Source of the DNA: Bacillus sp. BA3
GTDB lineage: Bacteria > Bacillota > Bacilli > Bacillales > DSM-1321
Assembly: GCA_002835675.1 (NCBI GenBank)
Contig: PIZR01000005.1
Location: forward strand, 62,001-126,000
DNA length: 64,000 nucleotides
Reading direction: 5' to 3'
In this document: positions 1 to 9,086 of the stretch, one piece after another
Layout of the letters: the number at the start of each line of letters is the position of its first letter
Position numbering within the stretch: the stretch's first letter is position 1
The notes under the pieces: generated by a model
Seen by the model: only the letters and a program-made list of their open reading frames with translations
Told to the model about the DNA's origin: nothing
The model's database searches: none
Position numbers and translations under genes: made by a program

Positions 1-361
1 ACCCTAAGCCCATCAAGATGACTGCACCAAGGATAATGGTATAGTTTGGGGCAAGTGCAAGAATGATGACTCCGATTAAAGTACTGGTCAACCCGATGGG
101 CAATGCATATGGAAATGGCTTTTTATCAGTATAGAACCCAACTGCCGGTTGCAGAAGCGATGAGACGATATTCAGGCAGAATGCAATCATCCCCAGCTGT
201 GTATACGTTAACGACATTGATTTTTCGAGGATTGGGAACATGGCCGGTACGACGGCCTGTAGAGAATCATTCATTAAATGGCATATGCCTATGATGATCA
301 TGATTTTAAGAGTCATATCCTGTTTTTGCGGTTTTGTTTTAATGGCAGCGATACTTCCCAT
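1..361 (-). CDS. MFS transporter, N-terminal part only
   Basis: The reading frame starts with ATG at 361 and runs off the left edge of the window, so only about 120 N-terminal residues are visible. An AAGGA-type RBS lies just upstream. The protein begins with a short basic segment, then hydrophobic helices, with NDSLQAVVPAMFP in the first helix and GFYTDKKPFPYALPIG in the loop between helices 2 and 3, the usual place of the MFS signature. This pattern recalls the fosmidomycin-resistance (Fsr) branch of the major facilitator superfamily, which exports small drugs by proton antiport across the cytoplasmic membrane. The substrate cannot be told from this fragment. Confidence 0.75.
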   Translation of the reverse strand, partial: MGSIAAIKTKPQKQDMTLKIMIIIGICHLMNDSLQAVVPAMFPILEKSMSLTYTQLGMIAFCLNIVSSLLQPAVGFYTDKKPFPYALPIGLTSTLIGVIILALAPNYTIILGAVILMGLG

Positions 362-503
362 CTGTTTATTTCCTTCTTCCTGATTGAGATTTTTACCTAT
401 TCAATAAATAGATTCAAGAGGCATGCACCGTATGCATGACATCTTAAAATAAATCGGAATCGTTACTAGTCTTCATAAAAAAATGAAACCCTTCAATGTA
501 TTG

Positions 504-1997
504 CTATGAATGTTTTATCAGCGGTAAGCTGATTGTAACGGTTGTACCGATTTGAGGTTTACTTGAAAACTCGATGGTACCGTTAAAAGATTCAATAATT
601 CGTTTACACACAAATAGCCCTAATCCGGTTCCTTCCTTTTTCGATGTATAGAAGGGATCGAACACTTTATCTATATCTTTTTCATTCAGTCCTTGCCCGG
701 TGTCGATGATCATGATTTTAGCCCATTCATTTTCATGGTGAATTTGAATCTTTAACTTTTTCCCAACTTCCATGGCCTCGAAACCGTTTTTGGCAATGTT
801 AAGAATGACTTGTTTGAGTTGGTCCTTTGTACAATGAACCCGGATCGGCTCCTTTATGATATTCCATTCCACTTCAATATTGAAGTGACGTGCTTCTGAT
901 TCTATTATTGGTCTCAATTCAGCAATGATACTGCGAATATCATATAAGGATAAAGTCTGGGCCATTGGCTTCCCTAAAATTAAAAATTCGCTGACGATGC
1001 TATTGATCCGTTCAATTTCCTTCATGATGACAGAGTAATAGAACTGATCTTGTTCTTCAGGGTGTTTTTCAACCAATAATTGCACTAGCCCCTTTATGCC
1101 GGTAAGTGGGTTTTTTATTTCATGTGCAGTACTGGCAGCTAAAGTACCGACAAAATCTATTTTTTGGCTTTCGTTTAGTAACTTTTGTTTTTTGGTATTC
1201 CTGCGAACGATCAGTTCCTCCACGATGATATAGATCATGTGAGTAAAAAAGAAGGTGAAAAAGACAAGCATTAAAAAAACATTCATGTCATTTGTGTTAA
1301 TCTTATCGGGCACTTTGACCGACAGTGTCCAATCGACTTCGGTCAAAGGGAAATCCACCCATTTTGAATGTCCAGTGAATCCTTCGGCATTCATATCTAT
1401 AATTCGGGTTTTGTCCTTTGTTTCCAATTTAAAGGTATGACCGGGGTTAAGGATCTTTAATCTTTTTTCCATATGATCCAGTCTGATTTGTGCTAATAAA
1501 AACCCTTGCACTTTTCTATCTTGATCCAGAATGGGAGCAAAAATGGAAAAATAATTAAAATCATGGCTATGTAGCTCTTTTGTTTCTGCAACAACCGCTT
1601 TTTGAGTTTTTAAGGCACGCTCAATATCATTCTGTTCAATTAAATAGTTATGATGGAAATTCTTATTCGTCCCTGAAATGGACACACCGTCGCGATTTAG
1701 CCAATACACTCCTGCATACCTGGAATCTGTATCTTTGATCCATTTCAAAAGAAGTTCTGTTTTTTTGTCATCCATATAAAGCATGGAACTGCTAAGGCTA
1801 AGCAGCTCAAGGCTTTCCTTCGTTTCACTGATAACTTGATCTATGTATTCTTGATAAACCGTTCCCGCCCATTTAGCTTGTTCCTGTCTTTCTTTTTGAA
1901 TGGAACGATCTAAATGAATCCAATAAATGATAGAGAGAAAAATTAATGGTAAAATAACAATAAGTAGATATGTGGTGAATTTATGCCTTGTTTTCAT
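504..1997 (-). CDS. kinD: Sporulation-type sensor histidine kinase, KinD-like
   Basis: Membrane histidine kinase. After a basic N-terminus there is one membrane helix, an extracellular sensor region of roughly 220 residues (Cache-like by position and size), a second helix, and then the kinase core. The core has the phosphoacceptor H-box HEIKNPLTGIKGLVQ and ATP-binding N, G1 and G2 boxes (NIAKNGFEA, DTGQGLN, GTGLGLFVCKRII). In B. subtilis such kinases feed the Spo0F-Spo0A phosphorelay. The neighbour mhqR is also next to kinD in B. subtilis, which supports the name. The start is uncertain: the frame is open upstream to 2081 but no good RBS is seen; ATG at 1997, just before the first helix, gives 497 residues, close to KinD length. 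The phosphorelay role is inferred. Confidence 0.7.
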   Translation of the reverse strand: MKTRHKFTTYLLIVILPLIFLSIIYWIHLDRSIQKERQEQAKWAGTVYQEYIDQVISETKESLELLSLSSSMLYMDDKKTELLLKWIKDTDSRYAGVYWLNRDGVSISGTNKNFHHNYLIEQNDIERALKTQKAVVAETKELHSHDFNYFSIFAPILDQDRKVQGFLLAQIRLDHMEKRLKILNPGHTFKLETKDKTRIIDMNAEGFTGHSKWVDFPLTEVDWTLSVKVPDKINTNDMNVFLMLVFFTFFFTHMIYIIVEELIVRRNTKKQKLLNESQKIDFVGTLAASTAHEIKNPLTGIKGLVQLLVEKHPEEQDQFYYSVIMKEIERINSIVSEFLILGKPMAQTLSLYDIRSIIAELRPIIESEARHFNIEVEWNIIKEPIRVHCTKDQLKQVILNIAKNGFEAMEVGKKLKIQIHHENEWAKIMIIDTGQGLNEKDIDKVFDPFYTSKKEGTGLGLFVCKRIIESFNGTIEFSSKPQIGTTVTISLPLIKHS

Positions 1998-2153
1998 GTT
2001 TGTCACTACTTTAGCTTTTTTTTCAAGTATATCAAAATGATTGATTAAACAATAGTGCATACTAACAGGGCAGATTGACAAAGAAGTCTTTATGTCATAT
2101 AATAACTTTTAATTCAAGATATTTTAATTAAAAATTTTTAAGGTTGTGAAGTT

Positions 2154-2591
2154 ATGGAGAATAATAACATCCAACAGTCTTTGAAACTGTTTATCGTGAT
2201 GTCTAGAGCTCATCGATCCATTAATGATGTAGTAAATAAACATATAGCTGAAGAGGGTTTGAATCCAACAGAGTTTGCAGTACTGGAATTACTTTATCAT
2301 AAAGGGGATCAGCCTCTTCAGCAAATAGGCGGAAAGATCCTGCTGGCGAGCGGCAGCATTACCTATGTTGTGGATAAACTTGAACAGAAGGAATATCTAC
2401 AGCGAATTGCATGTAAAGAGGATCGCCGTGTAACCTTTGCAAAAATAACGGATAAAGGAAAGGCCTTCATTGAAGGAGTATTTCCTGAGCATGAAAAAAG
2501 AATTGATGATATCATGAGTGTACTTACGCAAGATGAAAAGGCCACCGTGATCGAATTGCTTAAAAAGATTGGGTATTCCGCCCAAAATTAG
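2154..2591 (+). CDS. mhqR: MarR-family repressor MhqR
   Basis: A 145-residue winged-helix regulator of the MarR family. The core NPTEFAVLELLYHKGDQPLQQIG and the recognition-helix/wing region (LLASGSITYVVDKLEQK, then EDRRVTFAKIT) closely match what I recall of B. subtilis MhqR, a thiol-independent repressor of quinone-detoxifying dioxygenases and reductases. It is divergent from the KinD-like kinase, as in B. subtilis, and is followed by a strong terminator. No mhq catabolic target genes lie in the window, so its regulon is elsewhere. Start ATG 2154 follows a weak AAGG sequence. Confidence 0.85.
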   Translation: MENNNIQQSLKLFIVMSRAHRSINDVVNKHIAEEGLNPTEFAVLELLYHKGDQPLQQIGGKILLASGSITYVVDKLEQKEYLQRIACKEDRRVTFAKITDKGKAFIEGVFPEHEKRIDDIMSVLTQDEKATVIELLKKIGYSAQN

Positions 2592-2597
2592 CTAAAG

Positions 2598-2635
2598 AAC
2601 CAGCACCCGGGTTGACTGCAGGTGCTGGTTTTTTT
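2598..2635 (+). terminator. Intrinsic terminator of mhqR
   Basis: Arms AACCAGCACC and GGTGCTGGTT form a 10-bp stem, followed by a run of T. Confidence 0.9.
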
Positions 2636-2807
2636 ATGTCTGATAAAACCTGAATTTGTTTCGAGGACATAGAGGTTTTTAATAACGCTGTGGCGAATTT
2701 TTATATTACGATAACCGTGACAATGATGAATGTGACCTGGATTGGAAACTGTTACTCTGGATTATACAGGAAAAAAATGTTTTTATATCGTGAAAAGGAG
2801 CGTACAT

Positions 2808-4502
2808 ATGAAATTTAATGAGTATGAATATAAACGTCCTGAAATGGATGAAATTAAAACACGGTTCATGAAAGCTTTGGAAAAGTTTACTGACGCTGCT
2901 AATGCCGATGCACAAATAAAAGCCATGGAAGAAATAAAAGAAATTCGAAATTATGTAGGTACGATGTTTAATTTGGTCTATATACGGCATTCCATTGATA
3001 CCAATGATGATTTTTATAAAGCGGAGAATGATTATTTAGATGACTTCTCCCCTGAAATGGAAGAGTTAACCTCCAAATTTTACAATGAACTCGTTCGCTC
3101 GAAATATCGCAAGGAGCTTGAGTTGAAATGGGGAACTCAACTATTTGACCTGGCAGATGCCCAACTCAAAACTTTTTCGCCCGAAATCATACCACAGCTG
3201 CAAAAAGAAAATAAATTATCAAGCGAATATTCACAATTGATTGCCTCTGCAAAAATCCCCTTTGATGGAAAAGAATTAACACTAGCGCAGCTTCAGCCTT
3301 TTATGGAGTCCGCGGATCGTGAATTAAGGAAAAATGCAAGTGAGGCATATTACGGTTTCTTTGAAGAAAAGCAGGAGGAATTGGATCGTATATTCGACGA
3401 CCTTGTCAAGGTGAGGCATGGAATTTCGACAACGCTCGGTTATGGGAATTTCGTGGAACTTGGGTATTATCGAATGACAAGGACTGATTATGATGCTGAA
3501 ATGGTTGCTTCATTCCGCAAGCAGGTGAAAGAGGAAGTGGTACCGCTTGTCACCCGGCTGAAGGAACGTCAGCGCGAACGTCTTGGATTGGAGAACCTGA
3601 ACTATTATGATGAGAATTTTCATTTCAGAACGGGTAATGCCACTCCAAAAGGCGATGCCGGGTGGATCATCGAAAACGGGAAAAAGATGTACAAGGAGCT
3701 TTCGCCTGAAACGAATCAGTTTTTCAACTATATGATAGATAATGACCTGATGGACCTTGTGGCGAAGAAAGGAAAAGAGAGCGGAGGCTATTGTACTTTT
3801 ATAGAAGACTATAAAGCTCCATTCATCTTTTCCAATTTCAACGGAACTTCCGGGGATATAGATGTTTTGACACATGAGGCAGGTCATGCATTCCAAGTGT
3901 TTCGCAGCCGTGATCTTGACATTCCTGAGTATTATTGGCCCACATATGAAGCATGTGAAATCCATTCGATGAGCATGGAATTTTTAACTTGGCCATGGAT
4001 GGAGCTATTTTTCAAGGAAGATACTGAAAAGTATAAGTTTTCCCATTTAAGCGGTGCCCTCATATTCCTTCCGTATGGGGTGGCTGTTGATGAATTTCAG
4101 CATTTTGTCTATGAAAATCCTGATGCTTCACCAGTTGAAAGAAAGCAGGCTTGGCGTAAGATCGAGATGGAATATTTGCCGCATCGCGATTATGAAGAAA
4201 ATGAATTCTTGGAGAATGGCGGGTATTGGCAGCGGCAAAGCCACATTTATCAATCACCTTTTTATTATATCGACTATACATTGGCCCAGATTTGTGCTTT
4301 CCAATTCTGGAAAAGGTCGACTGAAAAAGATGAAACGGCTTGGGAGGATTATTTGAATCTGTGCCAACTTGGAGGCAGCAAGTCTTTTCTTGATCTCGTT
4401 GAATCTGCGAATCTGAAATCCCCATTTGTTGACGGGACTGTAGAGTCCGTTGTGAAGGTGATAGACGAATGGCTCTCCACTGTAGATGATAAGGCATTAT
4501 GA
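2808..4502 (+). CDS. M3-family oligoendopeptidase (PepF-like)
   Basis: A 564-residue cytoplasmic zinc metallopeptidase that trims short peptides. The zinc-binding HExxH motif is in LTHEAGHAFQ (about residue 350), followed by the third ligand region EACEIHSMSMEFL, as in family M3 (PepF/thimet-like). The start is ATG 2808, preceded seven bases upstream by AAAAGGAG; the frame is open further upstream but without an RBS. It stands alone between mhqR and ykvI. Peptide substrates are unknown. Confidence 0.88.
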   Translation: MKFNEYEYKRPEMDEIKTRFMKALEKFTDAANADAQIKAMEEIKEIRNYVGTMFNLVYIRHSIDTNDDFYKAENDYLDDFSPEMEELTSKFYNELVRSKYRKELELKWGTQLFDLADAQLKTFSPEIIPQLQKENKLSSEYSQLIASAKIPFDGKELTLAQLQPFMESADRELRKNASEAYYGFFEEKQEELDRIFDDLVKVRHGISTTLGYGNFVELGYYRMTRTDYDAEMVASFRKQVKEEVVPLVTRLKERQRERLGLENLNYYDENFHFRTGNATPKGDAGWIIENGKKMYKELSPETNQFFNYMIDNDLMDLVAKKGKESGGYCTFIEDYKAPFIFSNFNGTSGDIDVLTHEAGHAFQVFRSRDLDIPEYYWPTYEACEIHSMSMEFLTWPWMELFFKEDTEKYKFSHLSGALIFLPYGVAVDEFQHFVYENPDASPVERKQAWRKIEMEYLPHRDYEENEFLENGGYWQRQSHIYQSPFYYIDYTLAQICAFQFWKRSTEKDETAWEDYLNLCQLGGSKSFLDLVESANLKSPFVDGTVESVVKVIDEWLSTVDDKAL

Positions 4503-4645
4503 AATATCAGGCTTGATGATACGAACTGGATACTTGAAGGAATGGTCTACTCCGAACCATGATTATAAAAGAAGACTTGGTTATCCTTCATGAACACTTT
4601 TTTATATAGAAAGAAACCTTATTATTGGATTGAAGAAATTTTGCG

Positions 4646-4778
4646 ACACTCCTGCCGAATTACTGACTAGCCGAGACCCCACAGGCGCCTGCTTTGATGC
4701 GGCATGGCAGACAGTCGGCGGCAAAGGGAGCGTATTTCTGAAATCAATTGGAACTTTTATTAATTTGTTTACAGTCTG
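4646..4778 (+). repeat. Degenerate GC-rich dispersed repeat, right-half copy
   Basis: In the 476-base gap between the peptidase and ykvI, this stretch carries ACTCCTGCCG, GAGACCCCACAGGCGCC, GGCGGCAAAGGGAGCG and ends in TTTGTTTACAGTCTG. These blocks recur elsewhere in the window (8815-8925, 25093-25260, 36961-37120, 61082-61199). No open frame or promoter was seen in this gap apart from the repeat and the following terminator. Confidence 0.6.
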
Positions 4779-4809
4779 AACGCTTGGAGATTATTCCAAG
4801 CGTTTTTTT
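4779..4809 (+). terminator. Hairpin with T-tract
   Basis: AACGCTTGGA and TCCAAGCGTT pair, followed by seven T. It lies after the degenerate repeat, about 280 bases after the peptidase gene. Confidence 0.75.
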
Positions 4810-4978
4810 AAATCTTTCATACGTTCGGAATGATGATTCACAGTGAAATGCATAAGGAGTTTCAGACTGCACAATGAGAGGAAGTAACCCAGGAAAAAAA
4901 CAGCCGACGAAAGGAATATTACTCGGCTTGTCTTAAAAGTCTCTTCCTTACATATAAATGTAGGGAGGAGGGGAGAGT

Positions 4979-6019
4979 ATGCTGTCAAGGTGGTCAGGGA
5001 GTTTTCAGATTGCAGCGGTTTATGTAGGCACAGTCGTCGGTGCAGGATTTGCAACTGGAAAAGAGATTGTCGAGTTTTTTACCCGTTATGGCTTTTATGG
5101 TTTTATCGGGATTTTAATAGCAGGTTATATTTTCATTTTCACTGGAACGAAAATCATGCTCATTTCCGCAAGGATCAGAGCATCTTCTTATGAGGAGTTC
5201 AATCAATTTCTTTTTGGCAGGAAAATAGCAGGAATCATCAACATCTTCTTCCTTATCATGCTTTTAGGGGTGACAGCTGTCATGATTTCGGGCTCTGGAG
5301 CCGTTTTCGAAGAACAACTTGGCGTGTCTAAAAGTATAGGAAGTTGGTCTACGATCATACTGGCATCCTTGGTCCTGATGATGGGCATGCGCGGTGTTTT
5401 CACTGTGAACTCGTTTGTTGTACCAATCATGATCTGTTTTAGTTTGATCCTTTTTTTCTCGACTTTGGGTAATGGGGATTTCTTTAAGACCCTTACAAAA
5501 GTTCCAGATGAAGTGATCACCGTGAAAATGCTTTTATCACCATTTGCCTATACAGCCTTTAACCTTGCTTTGGCACAGGCTGTGCTGGTTCCGGTTGCGT
5601 ATGAAGTTCGAGATGAGAAGGTCATTAAACATGGAGCAATCCTTGGAGGGATTTTCCTTACGATCATTTTATTGACGGGGCATTTTTCACTTATGACACT
5701 TCCTGACGTGAATGGTTATGAAATTCCTTCAGCAGTTATTATGAGAACGGCAGCCAGTCAGTTATATTGGATGTTCATTTTGGTGATTTACGGGGAGATA
5801 TTCACTTCGGTCATCGGAAACATATATGGATTACAGAGGCAAATCAGCAGTTATATTAAATTGCCAAGCATGCTGATCATAGCGGTGATTTTTTTAATAG
5901 CTTTGATCATTAGTGAATTCGGCTATGGAAGGTTACTAGGATATATTTATCCGGTTTTTGGATACATAAGCCTCCTTTTTTTAATTCTGGTCTGGAAAAG
6001 CAAGGCGGGGAAGGAGTGA
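4979..6019 (+). CDS. ykvI: YkvI-family membrane protein
   Basis: A 346-residue polytopic inner-membrane protein with about ten hydrophobic segments. The N-terminal helix AAVYVGTVVGAGFATGKE has the glycine-rich, helix-breaking pattern of LeuT/APC-fold amino-acid or spore-nutrient transporters, and the whole protein matches my recollection of B. subtilis YkvI. Substrate unknown. The start ATG 4979 has a very strong RBS (AGGGAGGAGGGGA). Its place after mhqR agrees with the B. subtilis order. Confidence 0.8.
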   Translation: MLSRWSGSFQIAAVYVGTVVGAGFATGKEIVEFFTRYGFYGFIGILIAGYIFIFTGTKIMLISARIRASSYEEFNQFLFGRKIAGIINIFFLIMLLGVTAVMISGSGAVFEEQLGVSKSIGSWSTIILASLVLMMGMRGVFTVNSFVVPIMICFSLILFFSTLGNGDFFKTLTKVPDEVITVKMLLSPFAYTAFNLALAQAVLVPVAYEVRDEKVIKHGAILGGIFLTIILLTGHFSLMTLPDVNGYEIPSAVIMRTAASQLYWMFILVIYGEIFTSVIGNIYGLQRQISSYIKLPSMLIIAVIFLIALIISEFGYGRLLGYIYPVFGYISLLFLILVWKSKAGKE

Positions 6020-6071
6020 TGAAGAACGGGGGGCCTGAACTTAGCCCTCCGCATCAGGGGGGAATCAATGT

Positions 6072-6686
6072 TCATCCTTTCATCAGCGTCTTAGCCATCT
6101 CTAGAAAAGCATCCCGGTAATCTCGATCTTTTTTTGTGAACATAGTTAAGCGGACGGGTGCTTTTTCATCCTTGAGAAATATGGAAGTGATCACATCATC
6201 CCCACTTTCCACTTCAAATCCCGTGCCGCCCTCGATTTCAAGTGAAGGATCCCTAATCGTTTCTGAAATGCTTTCCAGCTGGGATTGAACATTTTTTTCC
6301 ACCTCATCCCAATTGACATCCGTATTCAATAGTTCTATTCTCATATAAATGGAGTCATCTTCAGTCAGGAACACAATATCCTTTCCAGGTTCTTCGGCAC
6401 TTAATCTGAATTGTTGCAAAACATAAAGGCTCAACGGTTGATTATCACTTTTTTTTAAGAACGCTGTTTTTTCCTTTGCTTCCCCGTTAATTGAATATTG
6501 CAGGTTTTGCTCCATCAGTCTTATTTTGTTATTACGATTATCTCCTTGAGAGGTATTGCCTTCGTTCCCCTCTTTTACTGAACCCTCTTGTGGCTCATCT
6601 GCATTTTCGTCTGTGGTCGTACCGCAGCCAGTCAGCAGAATAGCGGCGAATGTGACACAGCCAATATAACGTGTCCAACGAGTCAT
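6072..6686 (-). CDS. Putative lipoprotein, function unknown
   Basis: A 204-residue secreted protein with a signal peptide and lipobox ILLTGC, so Cys-21 is probably lipidated and anchored outside the membrane. After the Cys comes a low-complexity acidic and Asn/Gly-rich linker, then a folded mixed domain with no motif I recognise. It is convergent with ykvI. RBS GATGAGGGA precedes ATG 6686. Confidence 0.7.
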   Translation of the reverse strand: MTRWTRYIGCVTFAAILLTGCGTTTDENADEPQEGSVKEGNEGNTSQGDNRNNKIRLMEQNLQYSINGEAKEKTAFLKKSDNQPLSLYVLQQFRLSAEEPGKDIVFLTEDDSIYMRIELLNTDVNWDEVEKNVQSQLESISETIRDPSLEIEGGTGFEVESGDDVITSIFLKDEKAPVRLTMFTKKDRDYRDAFLEMAKTLMKG

Positions 6687-6833
6687 TTGTTTCCCTCATC
6701 TTTCTGATAGAAATTCAAATCTGAATTTGGATATGTTGCACCACATACAAGTGTTTTGCCCTTTAATGAATTAGACGGAGTAAAATGGAAATGGTTACAA
6801 AAAACTGAAGAATCAATTCATACGCTTGCTAAA

Positions 6834-6873
6834 AAGTAAAAACGGAATGGTATAGAGAAACCATCCCGTTTTG
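6834..6873 (-). terminator. Intrinsic terminator of ykvS
   Basis: Hairpin AAAACGGaATGGT / ACCATcCCGTTTT; read on the minus strand it is followed by T-rich sequence just after the ykvS stop. Confidence 0.8.
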
Positions 6874-6875
6874 TA

Positions 6876-7052
6876 TTAACCTATGATTTTATAATTTTTA
6901 TGGTTGACGACGGTTTTCTGTTCAAGTTCCAAATCACGATAATTTTCCATATACGTGACGTCCACGATTACTGAGTTCTCGTTCACTTTCTCGACGATTC
7001 CTTTTAAGCCTTCTCTAAATTCAATGATATTTCCAACTTCCGCTTTCTTCAT
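6876..7052 (-). CDS. ykvS: YkvS, DUF2187 small protein
   Basis: A 58-residue protein starting MKKAEVGNIIEFREGLKG, with a short beta-rich fold typical of DUF2187 (KOW/SH3-like). B. subtilis has ykvS in the same neighbourhood. ATG 7052 is chosen because AAAGGA lies eight bases upstream; the longer frame to 7082 has no RBS. Function unknown. Confidence 0.8.
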   Translation of the reverse strand: MKKAEVGNIIEFREGLKGIVEKVNENSVIVDVTYMENYRDLELEQKTVVNHKNYKIIG

Positions 7053-7503
7053 GGTAATCATCCTTTCCCATTTTGTTTCCAATGATCAAAAAGTAACTAT
7101 GGAGTAATTGGATTATTCGAACATCTTGCCGTTTAGATTTTGACGTGGGAAGTGCCAGTAAGAGAATTAGTTATCTCTCATGTCGGTACAGTAAGCTAAA
7201 CTTTTAAAGGGAGGTGCGATTCTTGAAATGGACCAGCTGTAATGATGTGGCATAATTTGGTATATATTGCAAACGCAGTTATACGTACCAGTATGTAATT
7301 CTATGTACAAAATATGCCAATCATTTTACATTATGATATTTTACTATACAGTTTGCACTATTTTAAAGCATACGTAAAGAATAATGTAGCAAGAGGGCCT
7401 CAAAAAATTCTGATTTATATTTAGTGGCCTGCTTATGTTAAAATGAAAACGGAATTTCTCCTGTCTGAATATGATGGAACATTTGATAATTAAGGAGGAT
7501 AAT
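7053..7503. other. Intergenic region, 451 bases
   Basis: AT-rich. It holds one RBS-like AAAGGGAGGTG at 7206-7216 followed by a 10-codon frame starting TTG at 7223 (MKWTSCNDVA), too short to call a gene. The rest has no clear structure. A promoter for the gene at 7504 must lie here but no convincing -35/-10 pair was found. Confidence 0.4.
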
Positions 7504-7701
7504 ATGATGAATGCAGATGAAGCAAAAGAAGTACTCGATAAACTGGCGAACCGGGAAATGGATGAATTCAGGATAACAAAAGAAGAATTTTTAGCTTTTC
7601 GTGAGATTCTTGTTAAAAGGGAAGACTTTAAACATTTTCGGGGGAATGCCCAACATAACGGTGTGATAATTTATACGTATTTAGAAGAAGCGAGAAGTTA
7701 A
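7504..7701 (+). CDS. Small acidic protein, unknown
   Basis: A 65-residue soluble, highly charged and probably helical protein with a very good RBS (AAGGAGG) and two adjacent ATG codons (7504 and 7507). The C-terminal half contains FRGNAQHNGVIIYTYLEEAR. I do not recognise the family. It is followed by a perfect 23-bp inverted repeat shared with the converging sigma-factor gene. Confidence 0.65.
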   Translation: MMNADEAKEVLDKLANREMDEFRITKEEFLAFREILVKREDFKHFRGNAQHNGVIIYTYLEEARS

Positions 7702-7705
7702 TCGA

Positions 7706-7755
7706 TGTAAATAATTTGGGGTGGCTCATGATTGAGCCACCCCAAATTATTTACA
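7706..7755. terminator. Bidirectional terminator, 23-bp perfect palindrome
   Basis: Arms 7706-7728 and 7733-7755 are perfectly complementary (core GGGGTGGCTCA / TGAGCCACCCC) around a 4-base loop, with AT-rich ends giving T-tracts on both strands. It separates two convergent genes. Confidence 0.85.
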
Positions 7756-7764
7756 ATGGAAAAA

Positions 7765-8241
7765 TCACTTGTTCCTTAATTTTTTTAAAGCGGACCTTCT
7801 CCATGATTTGACGGCTGCTGCAGTGACTTGATAGACCTCAACGATTTCAGACACTGTTTTATTTTCGAGGTATGTCTGTAAAAGCCAGCGTTGCTGATTC
7901 AGTGTCAATCCTTCCGTGTAGGTTAAGATATTATCGATGGCAAAGGCCTCTTCATGCATCGTAAAAGGATCCTTAATCTCTAATATGAAGGAATCAAAGG
8001 GTTCAGTGCGGATCTCATATTTATGATGATGCTTTAATTCGTTCAGAATTTTGCCTTTGATTACCGTATAGGCATAGTTGGAGAATTTTCCGTATTCCTC
8101 ATTGAAATTCCCCAATGACTCCCATAAAGCAATCAAGCCTACTTGAAAATATTCTTCCTTATTTTTATAGATGGAAAGTGAGCGGATAATATGATGGATC
8201 ATCGGGGTGAATTCCTTCGTTAGTGCTGAGAAATCTTCCAT
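7765..8241 (-). CDS. Small sigma-70 family RNA polymerase sigma factor
   Basis: A 158-residue two-domain sigma factor. Region 2 has EEYFQVGLIALWESLGNFN and FSNYAYTVIKGKILNELK; region 4 has a helix-turn-helix LENKTVSEIVEVYQVTAAAVKSWRRSALKKL. There is no region 1.1 or 3, as in SigH/SigO/ECF-like alternative factors. ATG 8241 is preferred because AAAGGTGA lies eight bases upstream; a longer frame to 8322 lacks an RBS. No adjacent anti-sigma factor is seen, so its signal is unknown. Confidence 0.78.
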   Translation of the reverse strand: MEDFSALTKEFTPMIHHIIRSLSIYKNKEEYFQVGLIALWESLGNFNEEYGKFSNYAYTVIKGKILNELKHHHKYEIRTEPFDSFILEIKDPFTMHEEAFAIDNILTYTEGLTLNQQRWLLQTYLENKTVSEIVEVYQVTAAAVKSWRRSALKKLRNK

Positions 8242-8617
8242 TAAGCAAGTCACCTTTAGAAAGTGCACTTTTCTGTATTCCCGGGTGCTTCTACCATAAA
8301 TAAAACGATCATATATAGCCAAAATGCGTAACGGAAAAATGGAGGGGGAAAAAGTGGGTTTTAAGGGAGCTGAAAAGAACCTTATTGAAGGGAAAAACTA
8401 GATTCAGATAATCTTGAAAAAGGTGACCAAATGAAAAAAACACATCCTGATATTGGATGTGCCGAAACAATTCACTACTATTTTTTTTTTAGTTTTTCCT
8501 CTTCACTCAATGTAAAGCCATACACATGAATGCTCCGTTTGTCGAGAAAAGGGAGTTTGGAAAGGTCTCATTCCGAATTGTGAATATAAAACTTTTTTTG
8601 GAGGGGGTGTAAAATTT

Positions 8618-8710
8618 GGTAGGGCACTCGCTTTTCCCGCAGGAGTCTCACGCCTTCCGTTCCAATCAAATATGTTTTAAAAGATAGAACTCCTTTTGTC
8701 TACAAACTAG
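8618..8710 (-). repeat. Dispersed repeat, left-half copy, inverted
   Basis: Read on the minus strand this gives GTAGACAAAAGGAGTTCTAT, then TTGATTGGAACGGAAGG and GAGACTCCTGCGGGAAAAGC, matching the plus-strand copy at 25093-25170 almost base for base over these blocks. Confidence 0.75.
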
Positions 8711-8814
8711 ATAATAACGAAGGTTCGAAAGGCTCTCACCCCGACCATTATTTTAAAGGAAAATAGGTTCCTACTTGTTTTTTTGCTTATTATACATATG
8801 ATGGAAACTATCTG

Positions 8815-8925
8815 GATGGAGGCAGGCAGACGGCGGAAAGGGAGCGGATTTCTGAAATCCGCTGGATCTTTTTAAAATAAAAAACTGCAGGCAAACGGAT
8901 CTTCTTTTAATTTGCCTGCAGTCTG
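8815..8925 (+). repeat. Dispersed repeat, right-half copy with terminal hairpin
   Basis: GGCGGAAAGGGAGCGGATTT is followed by an inverted repeat ACTGCAGGCAAA (8884-8895) / TTTGCCTGCAGT (8911-8922) and then CTG. It has the same order of parts as 4646-4778 and 61082-61199. Confidence 0.65.
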
Positions 8926-9086
8926 TACATTTAAAGATGTGTAATTTTCCAAATCATCATTTAGTTTTTAAAAATAAGGAAGCGGGGGAGAAAAGCAGTA
9001 ACGAAATATTTTTGGTTTTGTACCACCCCTCAAAAAATTCCAAATGTGAGTTCGGAAGTGGGCATATTGATAAACCGTTGAATTTG

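Larger units (their letters stand above)
8242..9086. other. Gene-poor region with repeat debris, 845 bases
   Basis: No credible gene. It contains a small hairpin at about 8440-8460 (CACATCC/GGATGTG), and two pieces of the dispersed repeat described separately (8618-8710 and 8815-8925). A frame at 8937-9278 overlaps the nuclease gene and is not convincing. Confidence 0.6.

Noticed and set aside
2110-2140. Possible MhqR operator before mhqR
   Set aside because: Only one half-site (TTCAAGATA) resembles the palindrome I recall; the other half is poor.
8339-8401. 20-codon frame with strong purine-rich context
   Set aside because: Composition follows the purine-rich strand; no independent RBS or terminator.
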